Shown here: piece by piece, positions 53,537 through 62,077 of the stretch
Position numbering within the stretch: position 1 is the stretch's first letter
Layout of the letters: each line of letters opens with the position of its first letter
Assembly (NCBI RefSeq): GCF_009901585.1
Contig: NZ_WXYO01000003.1
Coordinates: 413,677 to 477,676, forward strand
Length of the DNA stretch: 64,000 bases
Direction of reading: 5' to 3'
DNA from: Poritiphilus flavus
GTDB taxonomy: Bacteria > Bacteroidota > Bacteroidia > Flavobacteriales > Flavobacteriaceae
Notes under the pieces: generated by a model
Seen by the model: only the letters and a program-made list of their open reading frames with translations
Told to the model about the DNA's origin: nothing
Database searches by the model: none
Made by a program: the position numbers and the translations under genes

Positions 53537-55924
53537 CTATTCCGTTCGCAAACTTTCCACTGGGTTGGTCATAGCCGCTCTTACGGATTTGAAACTAACT
53601 GTTAAGATCGCTATCGCCATTACCAGAAATCCTGCTAATCCGAAGACCCACCAGGGCATGTCTATCCGATATTCATAGCTGGTTAACCATTTGTTCATGA
53701 AGTACCATGCAACAGGAAAGCCTAAAACAATACCCAGAACCACTAATTTTAGAAAATCTTTTACTAAAAGTGTTGTGATCTTGCCAACGGAAGCTCCTAA
53801 CACTTTTCGTATTCCGATTTCCTTTACCCTTTGTTGGGCTGAGAAAATGACAAGGCCGAATAGACCTATACATGAAATAAAAATAGCCATCAGTGAAAAG
53901 TATTGAGAAAGCTTAAAAAATACGGTCTCGCTTTTATACATATCATTGTACCAGGCATCGGAAAATACATACTGGAATGGAATTTCAGGAAGTATTTCGG
54001 TATACAGCTTTTCCAGGGCCTCTACTGTTTGTAGTACGTTATCAGGACTGATCCTTGCCAGAACTGCTCCGCTGTTCATATATTCCCCATTGCGGATAAC
54101 CAAAGGTGGAATGGTAGATTTTACCGTATTTATAGGATAATCTTTCATCACGCCAATGATAGTACCTTTGTTGCCCCACATGGTCAGGGGTTTACCTATC
54201 GGGTTTTCAAGACCCATAATTTTCAAAGCGGTCTCATTAATGATATAGCCTGAATTGTCTGCAATACGCTTATCTGAAAAATCGGTACCCATGATCATTT
54301 CCGTACCCCAGGTCTCCGCAAAATCCGGTCCTACATCCATACTCATGAAGATGGTCGGGTCATTGTCTGGTTTACCTGTCCATTGTATATCGTCAAATCC
54401 GTTGGAAAACTGCATGGGGCCTTGATTGGTAATAGACATGGACAAAACTCCAGACAATTGTAATGCTCTTTCCTTCAGGCTTGAAAAGCTGCGTGTGGAA
54501 TCTCCCTGATATGCAAAAACAAAGACGTTGTGACGATCAAAACCGAGGTTCTCATTCTGTATGTAATCGATTTGGCGGGAGGTAACCAACATTCCTGAAA
54601 TCAGGATTATGGTCAAGGCAAATTGAAAGACCACAAGGCCTTGTCTTACCCATCGCGAATTTGCATTGGTGTTCCTATTTTTCTTGAAAATATCGATGGC
54701 CTTGAAGGACGATAATACAAATGCCGGGTAACTGCCTGAAACGATACCCGTAAACAAGGAAACTGCCAGGATGCAGATCCAGGAGAAGGCCGATAGGTCC
54801 CAGAGACTTAATTCTTTTTCTGCAAACTCATTGAATACAGGAAGTACCAGTTCAATCAGAATAAGCGAAAAAAAAGTACTGATGAAAGAAAGTAATATTG
54901 CCTCTACTAAGAATTGGGAGATTAAACCTCCTTTTTTGGCCCCCAGGGCTTTCCGTACGCCTACTTCTCTGGACCTTTGTAATGAACCTGCGGAAGACAG
55001 ATTCATGAAGTTGATACACGCGATCAACAGAACGAAAAACGCTATGAAGCCAAAGATTCGTACATTCTCGATACGGCCTCCTGAAATAATACCGTTCTCA
55101 AAATTGTTGTGTAAATAGGTATCTCCATAGGGCTGTAGCCCCAATTCTACTGTGAAATTATCATCTTCCGTTGCTCTGTATGGTACCAGAAAATCCTTGA
55201 TTTTGGCATTTACGGCTGTCTGCTGTGAATTCTCTTTTAGCATTATAAAAGTTGGTGGCCCACTATTAGTGATATCAGGTGCCCATCCGTTTTCTTCCAG
55301 GAAAATATCCCAATGCAGGAAAAAGTCACTTTTTTTGGAATTGGTAGGACTAACGTCCTTAAGTACCGCTGACACCAGCAGCGGACGGTGGTTCTCATAG
55401 GAAATGGATTTGCCAATGGCATTTTCGGCACTTCCAAAAAATACCTGCGCCATTTCTTCCGATATAGCGATATTATTAGGGGAGTTCATTACGGATGCCA
55501 CAGTACCTTCCAGGAATTTGTACGAGAACATATCAAAATAATCCTCTCCCACGAAATACCCCTCTTGTTTAAAGATCCTGTCATTATAGGAAAAGGTTTT
55601 AGCGCCTTTCCAACTCATGGGGGAGGCCTTTTCTATTTCAGGAATCTTATCTTTTAACTCCCTGTAGAGTACAGCTGGTGTAAAGTATCCTGCGTCTATC
55701 CTGCCCTCGAAAATCTGTTTTTGAAATACGGCATACAAGCGATCGTTGTTCTCGTGATATTTGTCGATGGAGACTTCGTCGGCTACCCACATGTAGATGA
55801 GTAAACTACATAATAGACCAGTAACCAAGCCCACGATATTGAGAATCGAAAAAACTTTGTTGTTTATGATATTCCGCCAGGCGATTTTCAAATGATTTTT
55901 TAGCATGATTTTCATTTTAAGCAA
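53537..55924 (-). CDS. ABC transporter permease, MacB/FtsX type
   Basis: A 795-aa protein of the MacB-like type VII ABC transporter family. The N-terminal membrane segment (IFSILNIVGLVTGLLCSLLIYMW, about 24-46) is followed by a periplasmic domain (to about 285), three membrane helices (FGFIAFFVLLIACINFMNLSSAGSLQRSREVGVRKALGAKKGG and on), a second periplasmic region (about 440-670) and a repeat of the FtsX domain at the C-terminus (RVKEIGIRKVLGASVGKITTLL). The two copies of EVGVRKALGA / EIGIRKVLGA show the internal duplication. No ATPase gene is next to it. The start may be M7. Confidence 0.9.
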   Translation of the reverse strand: MLKMKIMLKNHLKIAWRNIINNKVFSILNIVGLVTGLLCSLLIYMWVADEVSIDKYHENNDRLYAVFQKQIFEGRIDAGYFTPAVLYRELKDKIPEIEKASPMSWKGAKTFSYNDRIFKQEGYFVGEDYFDMFSYKFLEGTVASVMNSPNNIAISEEMAQVFFGSAENAIGKSISYENHRPLLVSAVLKDVSPTNSKKSDFFLHWDIFLEENGWAPDITNSGPPTFIMLKENSQQTAVNAKIKDFLVPYRATEDDNFTVELGLQPYGDTYLHNNFENGIISGGRIENVRIFGFIAFFVLLIACINFMNLSSAGSLQRSREVGVRKALGAKKGGLISQFLVEAILLSFISTFFSLILIELVLPVFNEFAEKELSLWDLSAFSWICILAVSLFTGIVSGSYPAFVLSSFKAIDIFKKNRNTNANSRWVRQGLVVFQFALTIILISGMLVTSRQIDYIQNENLGFDRHNVFVFAYQGDSTRSFSSLKERALQLSGVLSMSITNQGPMQFSNGFDDIQWTGKPDNDPTIFMSMDVGPDFAETWGTEMIMGTDFSDKRIADNSGYIINETALKIMGLENPIGKPLTMWGNKGTIIGVMKDYPINTVKSTIPPLVIRNGEYMNSGAVLARISPDNVLQTVEALEKLYTEILPEIPFQYVFSDAWYNDMYKSETVFFKLSQYFSLMAIFISCIGLFGLVIFSAQQRVKEIGIRKVLGASVGKITTLLVKDFLKLVVLGIVLGFPVAWYFMNKWLTSYEYRIDMPWWVFGLAGFLVMAIAILTVSFKSVRAAMTNPVESLRTE

Positions 55925-56099
55925 AGAAAAAGGGTAATACCCTTTCTTTATAAGGACCTCATCAATATTTGGTAGTTGCTAAACAGTATATAAAATCATA
56001 CCAGGATTATAAGTGTTTGAAAATCATTTTTTTATAATCGTTGTATTAGAAATTACCAGGATTTCATGTAAAGATATTTTACATAAAATGTCCAGTAAT

Positions 56100-56760
56100 T
56101 GTACATTGTGTAATGGTTTTGCAAGAACTCTTCCTTCTTTGTGTTACCTATCTTCAATTTCTCCTATTGCTAAATCTTCGCAGGGGATAGTTAGACTTTT
56201 GGACTGCTATACTGTTAGACTATCGGTTTTTGCGTCCTTCCATTTCCACATTGCTTCATTTCCAATTCCTCAATTTTACAGTTTTACGATTTCACAATTC
56301 CACCAATTTTCAAATCTTCAAATTGTCCAATTACCAAATTCTTATGCCTCAATATTGGTAGTTAGACGTTTAGATCGTTAGACTTTTGGATTATTGGGTT
56401 TTTACATTGTTTCATTTCCAATTCCTCAATTTTCCAATTCTTCAAATTGCCACACTTTAATAGTTTATTGTGGATAACTGGCGCATAGCGTAAGGCGAAA
56501 GACCATGTACGATATACGATGTTAGATATACGATATAAGGTATTAGATATACGATTTTACAATTTCACGATTCCTCAATTTCACAATTATACCTCGCTGG
56601 CGCAGAAATACCTCCCGTGCTACTCGTCTTACAATCTAACCGTCCAACCGTCTAAAAATCCAAACATCTAATGGTCTAATTTTCCAATTCCTCACTTCAT
56701 CAGTTTTACAGTTTCACTAAACTTTCTAACTTTAAAGAACTGGATTAACCCAGGCGGTGG
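56100..56760 (+). repeat. long composite repeat region between divergent genes
   Basis: 55925-56099 shows only a short hairpin (AAAGGGTAATACCCTTT near 55935) just before the ABC permease start. From about 56150 octamers (CTCAATTT, CTCAATTTTAC type) alternate with two inverted patches (about 56176-56215 and 56352-56395), then GATATAC heptamers (56505-56560), octamers, a degenerate hairpin (GGCGCAGAAATACC..), octamers to 56730, and the terminal AACCCAGGCGGTGGCGG. This array does not follow a plus-strand gene, the clearest exception to the gene-end rule. The ORF at 56013-56381 is repeat sequence, not a gene. Confidence 0.78.
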
Positions 56761-56861
56761 CGGAGGAACAAAAACTTGCCATCTGCACAAGGCCTAAGCA
56801 CACAGAATGTGAACCTTATGACCAAAGTTTTTGCAGGTCACAAAACCAAAAATATTACGTC

Positions 56862-57287
56862 ATGAAAGAAAAAAAGGCATCTATTATCCCGACCATGAGA
56901 TACAGGAATGCAAAAAGGGCCATCAACTGGCTTTGCAAGGCTTTCGGATTTGAAAGGCACCTGGTAGTGGAAGGCGAGAACGACACCATAGCCCATGCAC
57001 AACTCATCTATGGAAACTCAATGATCATGTTGGGCTCCATCAAAGATGACGAATACGGTAAAATGTTCGGCACGCCTGAAGACCTCAATGGATTGAATAC
57101 CCAGGCACCTTACATTATTGTGAAAGAAATTGACCTTCATTATAAAAATGCCGTGGCAGAGGGAGCTGAAATTGTCATGGATATCCGGGATGAGGATTAT
57201 GGTGGGCGTGCTTATAGTTGCAGGGACAGGGAAGGTCATATCTGGAATTTTGGTTCCTACGATCCCTGGGCAGAAGAAAGTCAATGA
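56862..57287 (+). CDS. VOC-family (glyoxalase-like) protein
   Basis: A 141-aa vicinal-oxygen-chelate fold protein. Two beta-alpha-beta-beta-beta modules are visible: IIPTMRYRNAKRAINWLCKAFGFERHLVVEGENDTIAHAQLIYGNSMIMLG and APYIIVKEIDLHYKNAVAEGAEIV..GRAYSCRDREGHIWNFGSYDPW. The start at 56862 (MKEKKAS) puts the first strand close to the N-terminus; the frame extends back to 56757 through sequence resembling the repeat's terminal module, which is probably untranslated. Members include bleomycin-resistance and glyoxalase-type proteins. It is a single unit between repeats. Confidence 0.85.
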   Translation: MKEKKASIIPTMRYRNAKRAINWLCKAFGFERHLVVEGENDTIAHAQLIYGNSMIMLGSIKDDEYGKMFGTPEDLNGLNTQAPYIIVKEIDLHYKNAVAEGAEIVMDIRDEDYGGRAYSCRDREGHIWNFGSYDPWAEESQ

Positions 57288-57297
57288 AGGATAAATC

Positions 57298-57770
57298 CAG
57301 TAAACAGTTAGCAGTAAACAGTGAACAGTCAATTCCTCAATTTTACAGTTTTACGATTTCACAATCCCCGCTGGCGCGGAAATGTTTTCCTTGCCACCTT
57401 TCCAACCATCCTACCATCCTACCATCCAACTGTCCAAGCCAATTACCAAATAGTTGATGGTTGACAGTTGATAGTTGATAGGCTGCATACGGCGCTTAGC
57501 GTAAACCCAAAGTACGATATACGATATTAGATGTACGATATTAGCTCTCAAAGACATTCAGCTGATAGTTCAAGAAATCGTCCAGTCGTCTTAACGTCTA
57601 ATAATCCCCGCTGGCGCGGAAATGTTTTCCGTGCCACCTTTCCAACCATCCTACCATCCAACCATCCTACCATCCAACAGTCTAACAATCCAATCATCCA
57701 ATAGTCTAATCCTCAATTTTACAATTCTTCAAATCCTCCACCCTTGTGTAACAAATCCCCGACAACCCCA
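57298..57770 (+). repeat. composite repeat region, part of a long-range duplication
   Basis: It starts 11 bp after the VOC stop with CAGTAAA heptamers (57299-57330), then octamers, a CGCGGAAATGTTTTCC hairpin (57372-57392), octamers, TTGATGG/TTGACAG heptamers (57452-57480), GCG(C)TTA and GATATAC heptamers (57481-57543), the linker TAGCTCTCAAAGACATTCAGCTGATAG..AAATCG (57543-57580), a second CGCGGAAATGTTTTCCG hairpin (57612-57632) and octamers to 57765. 57421-57540 is nearly identical to 61741-61860 (4 differences in 120). Confidence 0.82.
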
Positions 57771-57784
57771 TCTTTATTGTACTT

Positions 57785-59296
57785 ATGAGAAAACTACTTC
57801 AAGTTGGGCTAGTCTATGTCCTGGCCAGCCAATTTCTGATTGCGCAAACACCTGTGCAATTGAGCAGGGAGGAGGCCCGGGAAGATATTGAAACGCTGAG
57901 AACCGCACTCGAATATGTTCATCCCAGACTTTATCAATATAACAGCAAGGATTTTTTTGACAGTAGATTCGATAGTATTTACAATTCGTTGAATAGCGGG
58001 ATCTCTGGGTTGGACTTACTGAGTATGGTCAGCAAGATAAATGCCTCTGTAAACTGCGGCCATCTTTATACCATTCCTCAAGGTGATCTTGAAAATGAGG
58101 TGTTGAATAAAAAAGTGCTGCCCTTTTATTTTAAGGTTATTGGCAATGAGCTTTTTATATTGAAAAACTGCAGTGCAAAAGAGCACATTCCCGAGGGGTC
58201 TAAAATCATATCTATCAACAACATACCCACTTCCAGGATTTTGAAGGATATTATGGAAGGCATCGCTACTGACGGCTATATCGAGACCAGGAAAAGAAGA
58301 CTGGCTGAGCGATATTTGTTCTATAAATTTCACGGCTTTGATCTCTATTACCATCTTAACATAGATCGAAGCAGCTCTTTTGAGATTGAATATTTACCCA
58401 TTGAAAGGGATAGGAAAAAATCAACCAGAGTACAGGGGATCTCAATCGAAGACCGAAAAAAAATACTGAAAAGCCGTTATGGTCTGGATGAAAGATCCTG
58501 GTTCAATGAGCCATCCCCAAAATTTGAGTTGTTTGAAGATGAAAACTATGGGGTGCTTACTATTTCCCGATCTTTTTACAATGAGAAAATAGATCCGGAT
58601 TACGATTCACTTCTTGCTAAGTCGTTTTTGACCCTGAAGCAAAAAGGTATAGCAAACCTTATCATCGATTTAAGGGATAACGAGGGCGGAAGCGAACATC
58701 AGCAAATGGAGTTGATTTCCTATCTGTTTGACAAACCCTATAAATTATATCAGAATATCTATTTGAGCAATTTGGACTTCAGGCCATTGAAACATGTAAT
58801 TATAGAGCGGGATAGTGCAGATTTTCTTTTCAATAATGACGATGAGTACATGAGAAAGTTTGGCAATAACCTTTGGATCAATAATTATGAATACAGTGAT
58901 AACTTACGATTGCAGCCTCCGAAAGAACATGTATTTGAGGGCCAGCTTTATGTTTTAATGAACGGTATTAGTTTCTCAAGTGCCGCGGCTACCATTGCAG
59001 ATATTAAAAAAACTACCAGCGCCATCTTTATCGGTGAGGAGAGCGGCGGAACCTTTGAGGGACCAACAGGCGGCAATTCTATTGTAATTGAGCTCCCCAA
59101 CAGTAAGATTATGGTTAGAATTTCTCCTAATATCCAGGTGGGTTATATGTATCAGAAACACCCAATAGGTAGAGGTGTCCATCCTGACTATCACATCGAA
59201 TATTCGATTGAGGATGCGCTGAAGGGAAAGGATTTAGAAATGGAGATGGCGGTTAAGTTAATTAAGGAGAAAAGTCCGTCTTTCAGTAAACAGTAA
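57785..59296 (+). CDS. S41-family C-terminal-processing-type peptidase
   Basis: A secreted 503-aa serine peptidase of the S41 type (signal peptide MRKLLQVGLVYVLASQFLIA). A PDZ-like region is near 125-165. The S41 core shows NLIIDLRDNEGGSEHQQMEL near 297, the catalytic Ser block LMNGISFSSAAATIADIKK near 393 and IGEESGGTFEGPTGGNSI near 418. The protein ends KSPSFSKQ, and the last codons belong to the heptamer CAGTAAA, so the native C-terminus was probably replaced or trimmed by repeat sequence. Its role in protein processing or signalling outside the cytoplasm is inferred from the family. Confidence 0.85.
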   Translation: MRKLLQVGLVYVLASQFLIAQTPVQLSREEAREDIETLRTALEYVHPRLYQYNSKDFFDSRFDSIYNSLNSGISGLDLLSMVSKINASVNCGHLYTIPQGDLENEVLNKKVLPFYFKVIGNELFILKNCSAKEHIPEGSKIISINNIPTSRILKDIMEGIATDGYIETRKRRLAERYLFYKFHGFDLYYHLNIDRSSSFEIEYLPIERDRKKSTRVQGISIEDRKKILKSRYGLDERSWFNEPSPKFELFEDENYGVLTISRSFYNEKIDPDYDSLLAKSFLTLKQKGIANLIIDLRDNEGGSEHQQMELISYLFDKPYKLYQNIYLSNLDFRPLKHVIIERDSADFLFNNDDEYMRKFGNNLWINNYEYSDNLRLQPPKEHVFEGQLYVLMNGISFSSAAATIADIKKTTSAIFIGEESGGTFEGPTGGNSIVIELPNSKIMVRISPNIQVGYMYQKHPIGRGVHPDYHIEYSIEDALKGKDLEMEMAVKLIKEKSPSFSKQ

Positions 59297-59605
59297 ACAG
59301 TAAACAGTGAACAGTTCTCCTCGGTATAGTTGGGTTGATCCCTTCTTCGCCAAGGCTCCGAAGGGCAAAGAGTTGATAGTCTGTGTACAGCATAAGATGG
59401 ATATACGATGTACGATATTAGATATACAATATATGATTTCAAAAGCTTCACGATTCCTCAGTTTCACAATTGTACCCCCGCTGGCGCGGTAATGCTTTCC
59501 GTGCCACCTGTCCAACTATCCAACCATCCAACTGTCCAATCGTCTAACAATCTAATCATCCAACCGTCTAACGATCCAATTCCTCAATTTCACATTTACA
59601 CAAGC
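59284..59605 (+). repeat. composite repeat region overlapping the S41 gene end
   Basis: CAGTAAA heptamers (59284-59317) overlap the gene's stop. A CCTTCTTCGCCAAGGCTCCGAAGG hairpin (about 59340), TTGATAGT, GATATAC heptamers (59400-59440), a short octamer run, a CGCGGTAATGCTTTCCGTGCC hairpin (59482-59502) and octamers to 59600 follow. 59606-59658 contains nothing recognisable. Confidence 0.8.
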
Positions 59606-59658
59606 TAACATTTCATTTTTTTTATCTTAGTATAATTCATCAATTGAAATCCGATATT

Positions 59659-60369
59659 ATGAAACAACGTTTACTTATAATTTTTTTGAGTCTTGGCCTG
59701 ACTATTAATCTTTCAGCACAGAATACAGATCAAAACAGTAATGATACCAATGAGGTAAAAACCGCGACGGATAATTTTCTGCATTCCATGGGAGGAAAGG
59801 AGCTATGGAAACAACTTAAGGTTTTAAAGTTTCAACATATATGGTATCCCAGCAACAGAGAATCCTATGTTGAAGATGAGATCATTGATTTAACGGCCAC
59901 GCGTTCATGGGTTAAAATGAAAAGTGAGGTTTTCGAGAGAATAAGGGCATACAGTCCGGAATTTGGTTATTGGTCCATAACAAATGGAAAGTTTGCCCAG
60001 GGTTCTGTAGAATCTATGGAGAACGCGCTTAAAAGAGGCCCGTTTAATATGTATAGAATAATCGCCGCTATCGCCAGGGAGGACAAACGTTATGAGTTCA
60101 AAATGGAGAAAACCGAGGTAGGAGGAGCTAAAAAGATCGCTGTTTATTATCAGCAGGAGTATGGCGGGGGGATCACCATAAACTACTTGGGTGAACCCAT
60201 AGTCTGGGAGACCTTGCAGTATAAATACACTTTTGGACCCATGGAGTCCTATGGTAATTTAAGACATCCCAAATGGGCACTATACAACAATGGCTCCTTT
60301 AGATATGAAATGGTTTTTTTGGTTGGAAGTAGCACAGGGGTAGACGTTAATACATTTAAGAATGGTTGA
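59659..60369 (+). CDS. hypothetical secreted protein
   Basis: A 236-aa protein with a signal peptide (MKQRLLIIFLSLGLTINLSAQ), the start chosen as the ATG at 59659 rather than the TTG at 59644. The mature part begins with an Asn/Asp-rich segment and then a beta-rich domain (KVLKFQHIWYPSNRESYVEDEIIDL, SWVKMKSEVFERI, AVYYQQEYGGGITINYLGEPIVWETLQYKY) reminiscent of LolA-like lipid-binding half-barrels, but no family is certain. The end KNG and the TGA stop lie inside a TTGATGG heptamer run. It is flanked by composite repeats on both sides. Confidence 0.62.
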   Translation: MKQRLLIIFLSLGLTINLSAQNTDQNSNDTNEVKTATDNFLHSMGGKELWKQLKVLKFQHIWYPSNRESYVEDEIIDLTATRSWVKMKSEVFERIRAYSPEFGYWSITNGKFAQGSVESMENALKRGPFNMYRIIAAIAREDKRYEFKMEKTEVGGAKKIAVYYQQEYGGGITINYLGEPIVWETLQYKYTFGPMESYGNLRHPKWALYNNGSFRYEMVFLVGSSTGVDVNTFKNG

Positions 60370-60595
60370 TGGTTGATGGTTGTTGGTTGTTGGTCGGCAT
60401 AGAGCGTGCAGCGAATAGCGTCTTGCGGATATACGATGTACGATATTGGATATACGATATCAGTTCTTAAAGGTGTTTAGTAATAACTTAAGAAATCGTC
60501 CAGTCGTCTTAACGTCTAACAATCTAATCGTCCAACCGTCTAACGATCCAATTCCTCAATTTTACGATTCCTCAGTTTCACAATTCTACATTATT
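60364..60595 (+). repeat. composite repeat region overlapping a gene stop
   Basis: TTGATGG/TTGTTGG heptamers (60364-60396) begin inside the stop codon of the upstream gene. AGCGTGCAGCGAATAGCG, GATATAC heptamers (60429-60461), the linker GTTCTTAAAGGTGTTTAGTAATAACTTAAGAAATCG (60462-60497) and octamers to 60590 follow. Between 60596 and 60685 nothing else is recognised. Confidence 0.8.
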
Positions 60596-60685
60596 TCTCT
60601 AGTTTTAAGCTATATAAGAGGGTTATACGGAGTTAAATACATGTCCACTAGCTATCAGCAAGCTGAGAACATCCACGGCACAAAA

Positions 60686-61096
60686 ATGGAAAACAAAAAG
60701 AAGCATATAAATCCTGACGGACTTTTTAAAAGCCCGGCTTTTTCCCAAATTGTTACGACCCGGGGAAACGGAAAGACAATTTACATTGGCGGACAAAACG
60801 CGGTTAACGCAAATCGCGAAATTGTGGGTAAAAACGACCTTGCGTTACAGACTGATCAAGTAATGAAGAATCTGGAAATTGCATTAAAGGCTTGCGACGC
60901 TACCTTTGAAGATCTTGTCAAACTCAACATTAATATCTTGCAAGGCCAGGATGCCAGGAAGGGTTTTGAGGTTTCCCAGAAATATTTAGGACAAAGCTCA
61001 ACCCAACCGATAGTCACGGTTCTTTTTGTGGCAGGCCTTGTAAATCCCGATTTTCTTGTAGAAATAGATGCTATTGCATTTGTTCCGGAGGAATAA
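60686..61096 (+). CDS. RidA-family enamine/imine deaminase
   Basis: A 136-aa protein of the RidA/YjgF type, which hydrolyses reactive enamine intermediates from PLP enzymes. The blocks IYIGGQNAVNANREIVGKNDLALQTDQVMKNLEIAL and FEDLVKLNINIL are clear, and the substrate-binding Arg sits in the segment QDARKGFEVSQKYL; the C-terminal EIDAIAFVPEE is typical. The start MENKKKH at 60686 gives a normal family N-terminus; an ATG at 60641 would add 15 residues, and the longer frame from 60446 is repeat sequence. It is a single unit followed by a nested hairpin. Confidence 0.87.
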   Translation: MENKKKHINPDGLFKSPAFSQIVTTRGNGKTIYIGGQNAVNANREIVGKNDLALQTDQVMKNLEIALKACDATFEDLVKLNINILQGQDARKGFEVSQKYLGQSSTQPIVTVLFVAGLVNPDFLVEIDAIAFVPEE

Positions 61097-61140
61097 AAAT
61101 GATAGCATGATAAAACCAGTAAGAAAACAAAAGCCAATCG

Positions 61141-61191
61141 CTAAGATTGGGCATAGCTTATCCCGACGGTGAATGTCGGGATGTAATCTTA
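61141..61191. terminator. nested inverted repeat after ridA
   Basis: TAAGATT (61142-61148) pairs with AATCTTA (61185-61191), and inside it ATCCCGAC (61160-61167) pairs with GTCGGGAT (61175-61182). No T-run follows, so it may be a REP-like or RNA-stabilising hairpin rather than a terminator. Confidence 0.5.
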
Positions 61192-61218
61192 ACCGAGACG
61201 GTTAGTAGTAATTAAAAC

Positions 61219-61725
61219 ATGAATATCGAATTTAAGAGCTTAAGCGAAATAGAAAAGTCAAGTATTATCGATTTGATGAACAATGCATTAGTACGAAGAC
61301 AAATGCCTTTATTGAAAGGTGAATTCAACGAAATGGATTGCGATAAGTTTGTGACTTCAAAGGAACAGATGTGGAAAGAACATGGTTATGGTCCATGGGC
61401 GTTTGTAATAAATAATCAATTTGCAGGTTGGGGTGGAATACAACCAGATAATGGAGAGGCCGACCTGGCCTTGGTGCTACATCCGGATTATTGGGGCATA
61501 GGCAAGGTTTTGTACAAAGAAATCATAGACAAGGCTTTTAATGAACTGGGATTGAATTCAATTCAGGTTTTATTTCCGCCCACAAGAACCCGAATCAAAG
61601 GATTGTTACATCTCGGATTTGTAAAGGATAAAGAGGTAGAAATTGGCAATGAACAATTCATAAGATATGTATTAAATAAGGCAGATCTTCCAAACGCTCA
61701 AAGATCTGACAAACCAACCAGTTAA
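61219..61725 (+). CDS. GNAT-family N-acetyltransferase
   Basis: A 168-aa acetyltransferase. The acetyl-CoA motif A is visible as ADLALVLHPDYWGIGKVLYKEIIDKAFNELGLNSIQVLFPP, with YWGIGK as the R/QxxGxG/A equivalent, followed by IKGLLHLGFVKDKEVEIG. The N-terminal half (NNALVRRQMPLLKGEFNEMDCDKF) binds the acceptor, which is unknown. It is a single unit and AT-richer than the left half, consistent with transfer. The C-terminal tail (PNAQRSDKPTS) is non-conserved and runs up to the repeat region. Confidence 0.88.
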   Translation: MNIEFKSLSEIEKSSIIDLMNNALVRRQMPLLKGEFNEMDCDKFVTSKEQMWKEHGYGPWAFVINNQFAGWGGIQPDNGEADLALVLHPDYWGIGKVLYKEIIDKAFNELGLNSIQVLFPPTRTRIKGLLHLGFVKDKEVEIGNEQFIRYVLNKADLPNAQRSDKPTS

Positions 61726-62000
61726 TCGTCCATCAGTCTAACCATCCAACCGTCCAATCCAATTACCAAATAGTTGATGGTTGACAGTTGATAGTTGATA
61801 GGCTGCATACGGCGCTTAGCGTAAACCCAAAGTGCGATATACGATATTAGATATACGATATGCGATATTAGCTCTTAAAGGTATTCAGCTAATAATTCAA
61901 GAAATCGTGCAGTCGTCTAAGCATCCAATTGTCTAACAATCCAGTAATCTAACCGTCTAAAAATCCAACCATCTAATCCTCAATTCTTCGACTTCACAAT
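61726..62000 (+). repeat. composite repeat region, second member of the long-range duplication
   Basis: Octamers begin right at the GNAT stop, then TTGATGG/TTGACAG heptamers (61772-61800), GCGTAAA and GATATAC heptamers with one extra unit TGCGATA relative to the copy at 57421-57540, the linker GCTCTTAAAGGTATTCAGCT..AAATCG (61870-61907) and octamers to about 62000. 62001-62077 carries nothing recognisable. Confidence 0.82.
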
Positions 62001-62077
62001 TTTACACTTATTCAATTTCCAGACTGTAACATCTTCTATTGAACGTAATCTTTTACTTGAACTTTTACTTAAAGAAC

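Noticed and set aside
56013..56381. 122-aa reading frame
   Set aside because: Its second half translates composite repeat sequence and resembles other repeat-derived frames (for example at 51990 and 53209) with the same Phe/Ser/Pro/Gln-rich text; no gene-like features.
56757..56861. N-terminal extension of the VOC protein
   Set aside because: It starts inside the terminal repeat module and adds residues unlike the family; the ATG at 56862 fits the first beta strand.
60446..60685. N-terminal extension of the RidA protein
   Set aside because: The extension is encoded by heptamer, linker and octamer repeat sequence; the protein family begins near the Met at 60686.
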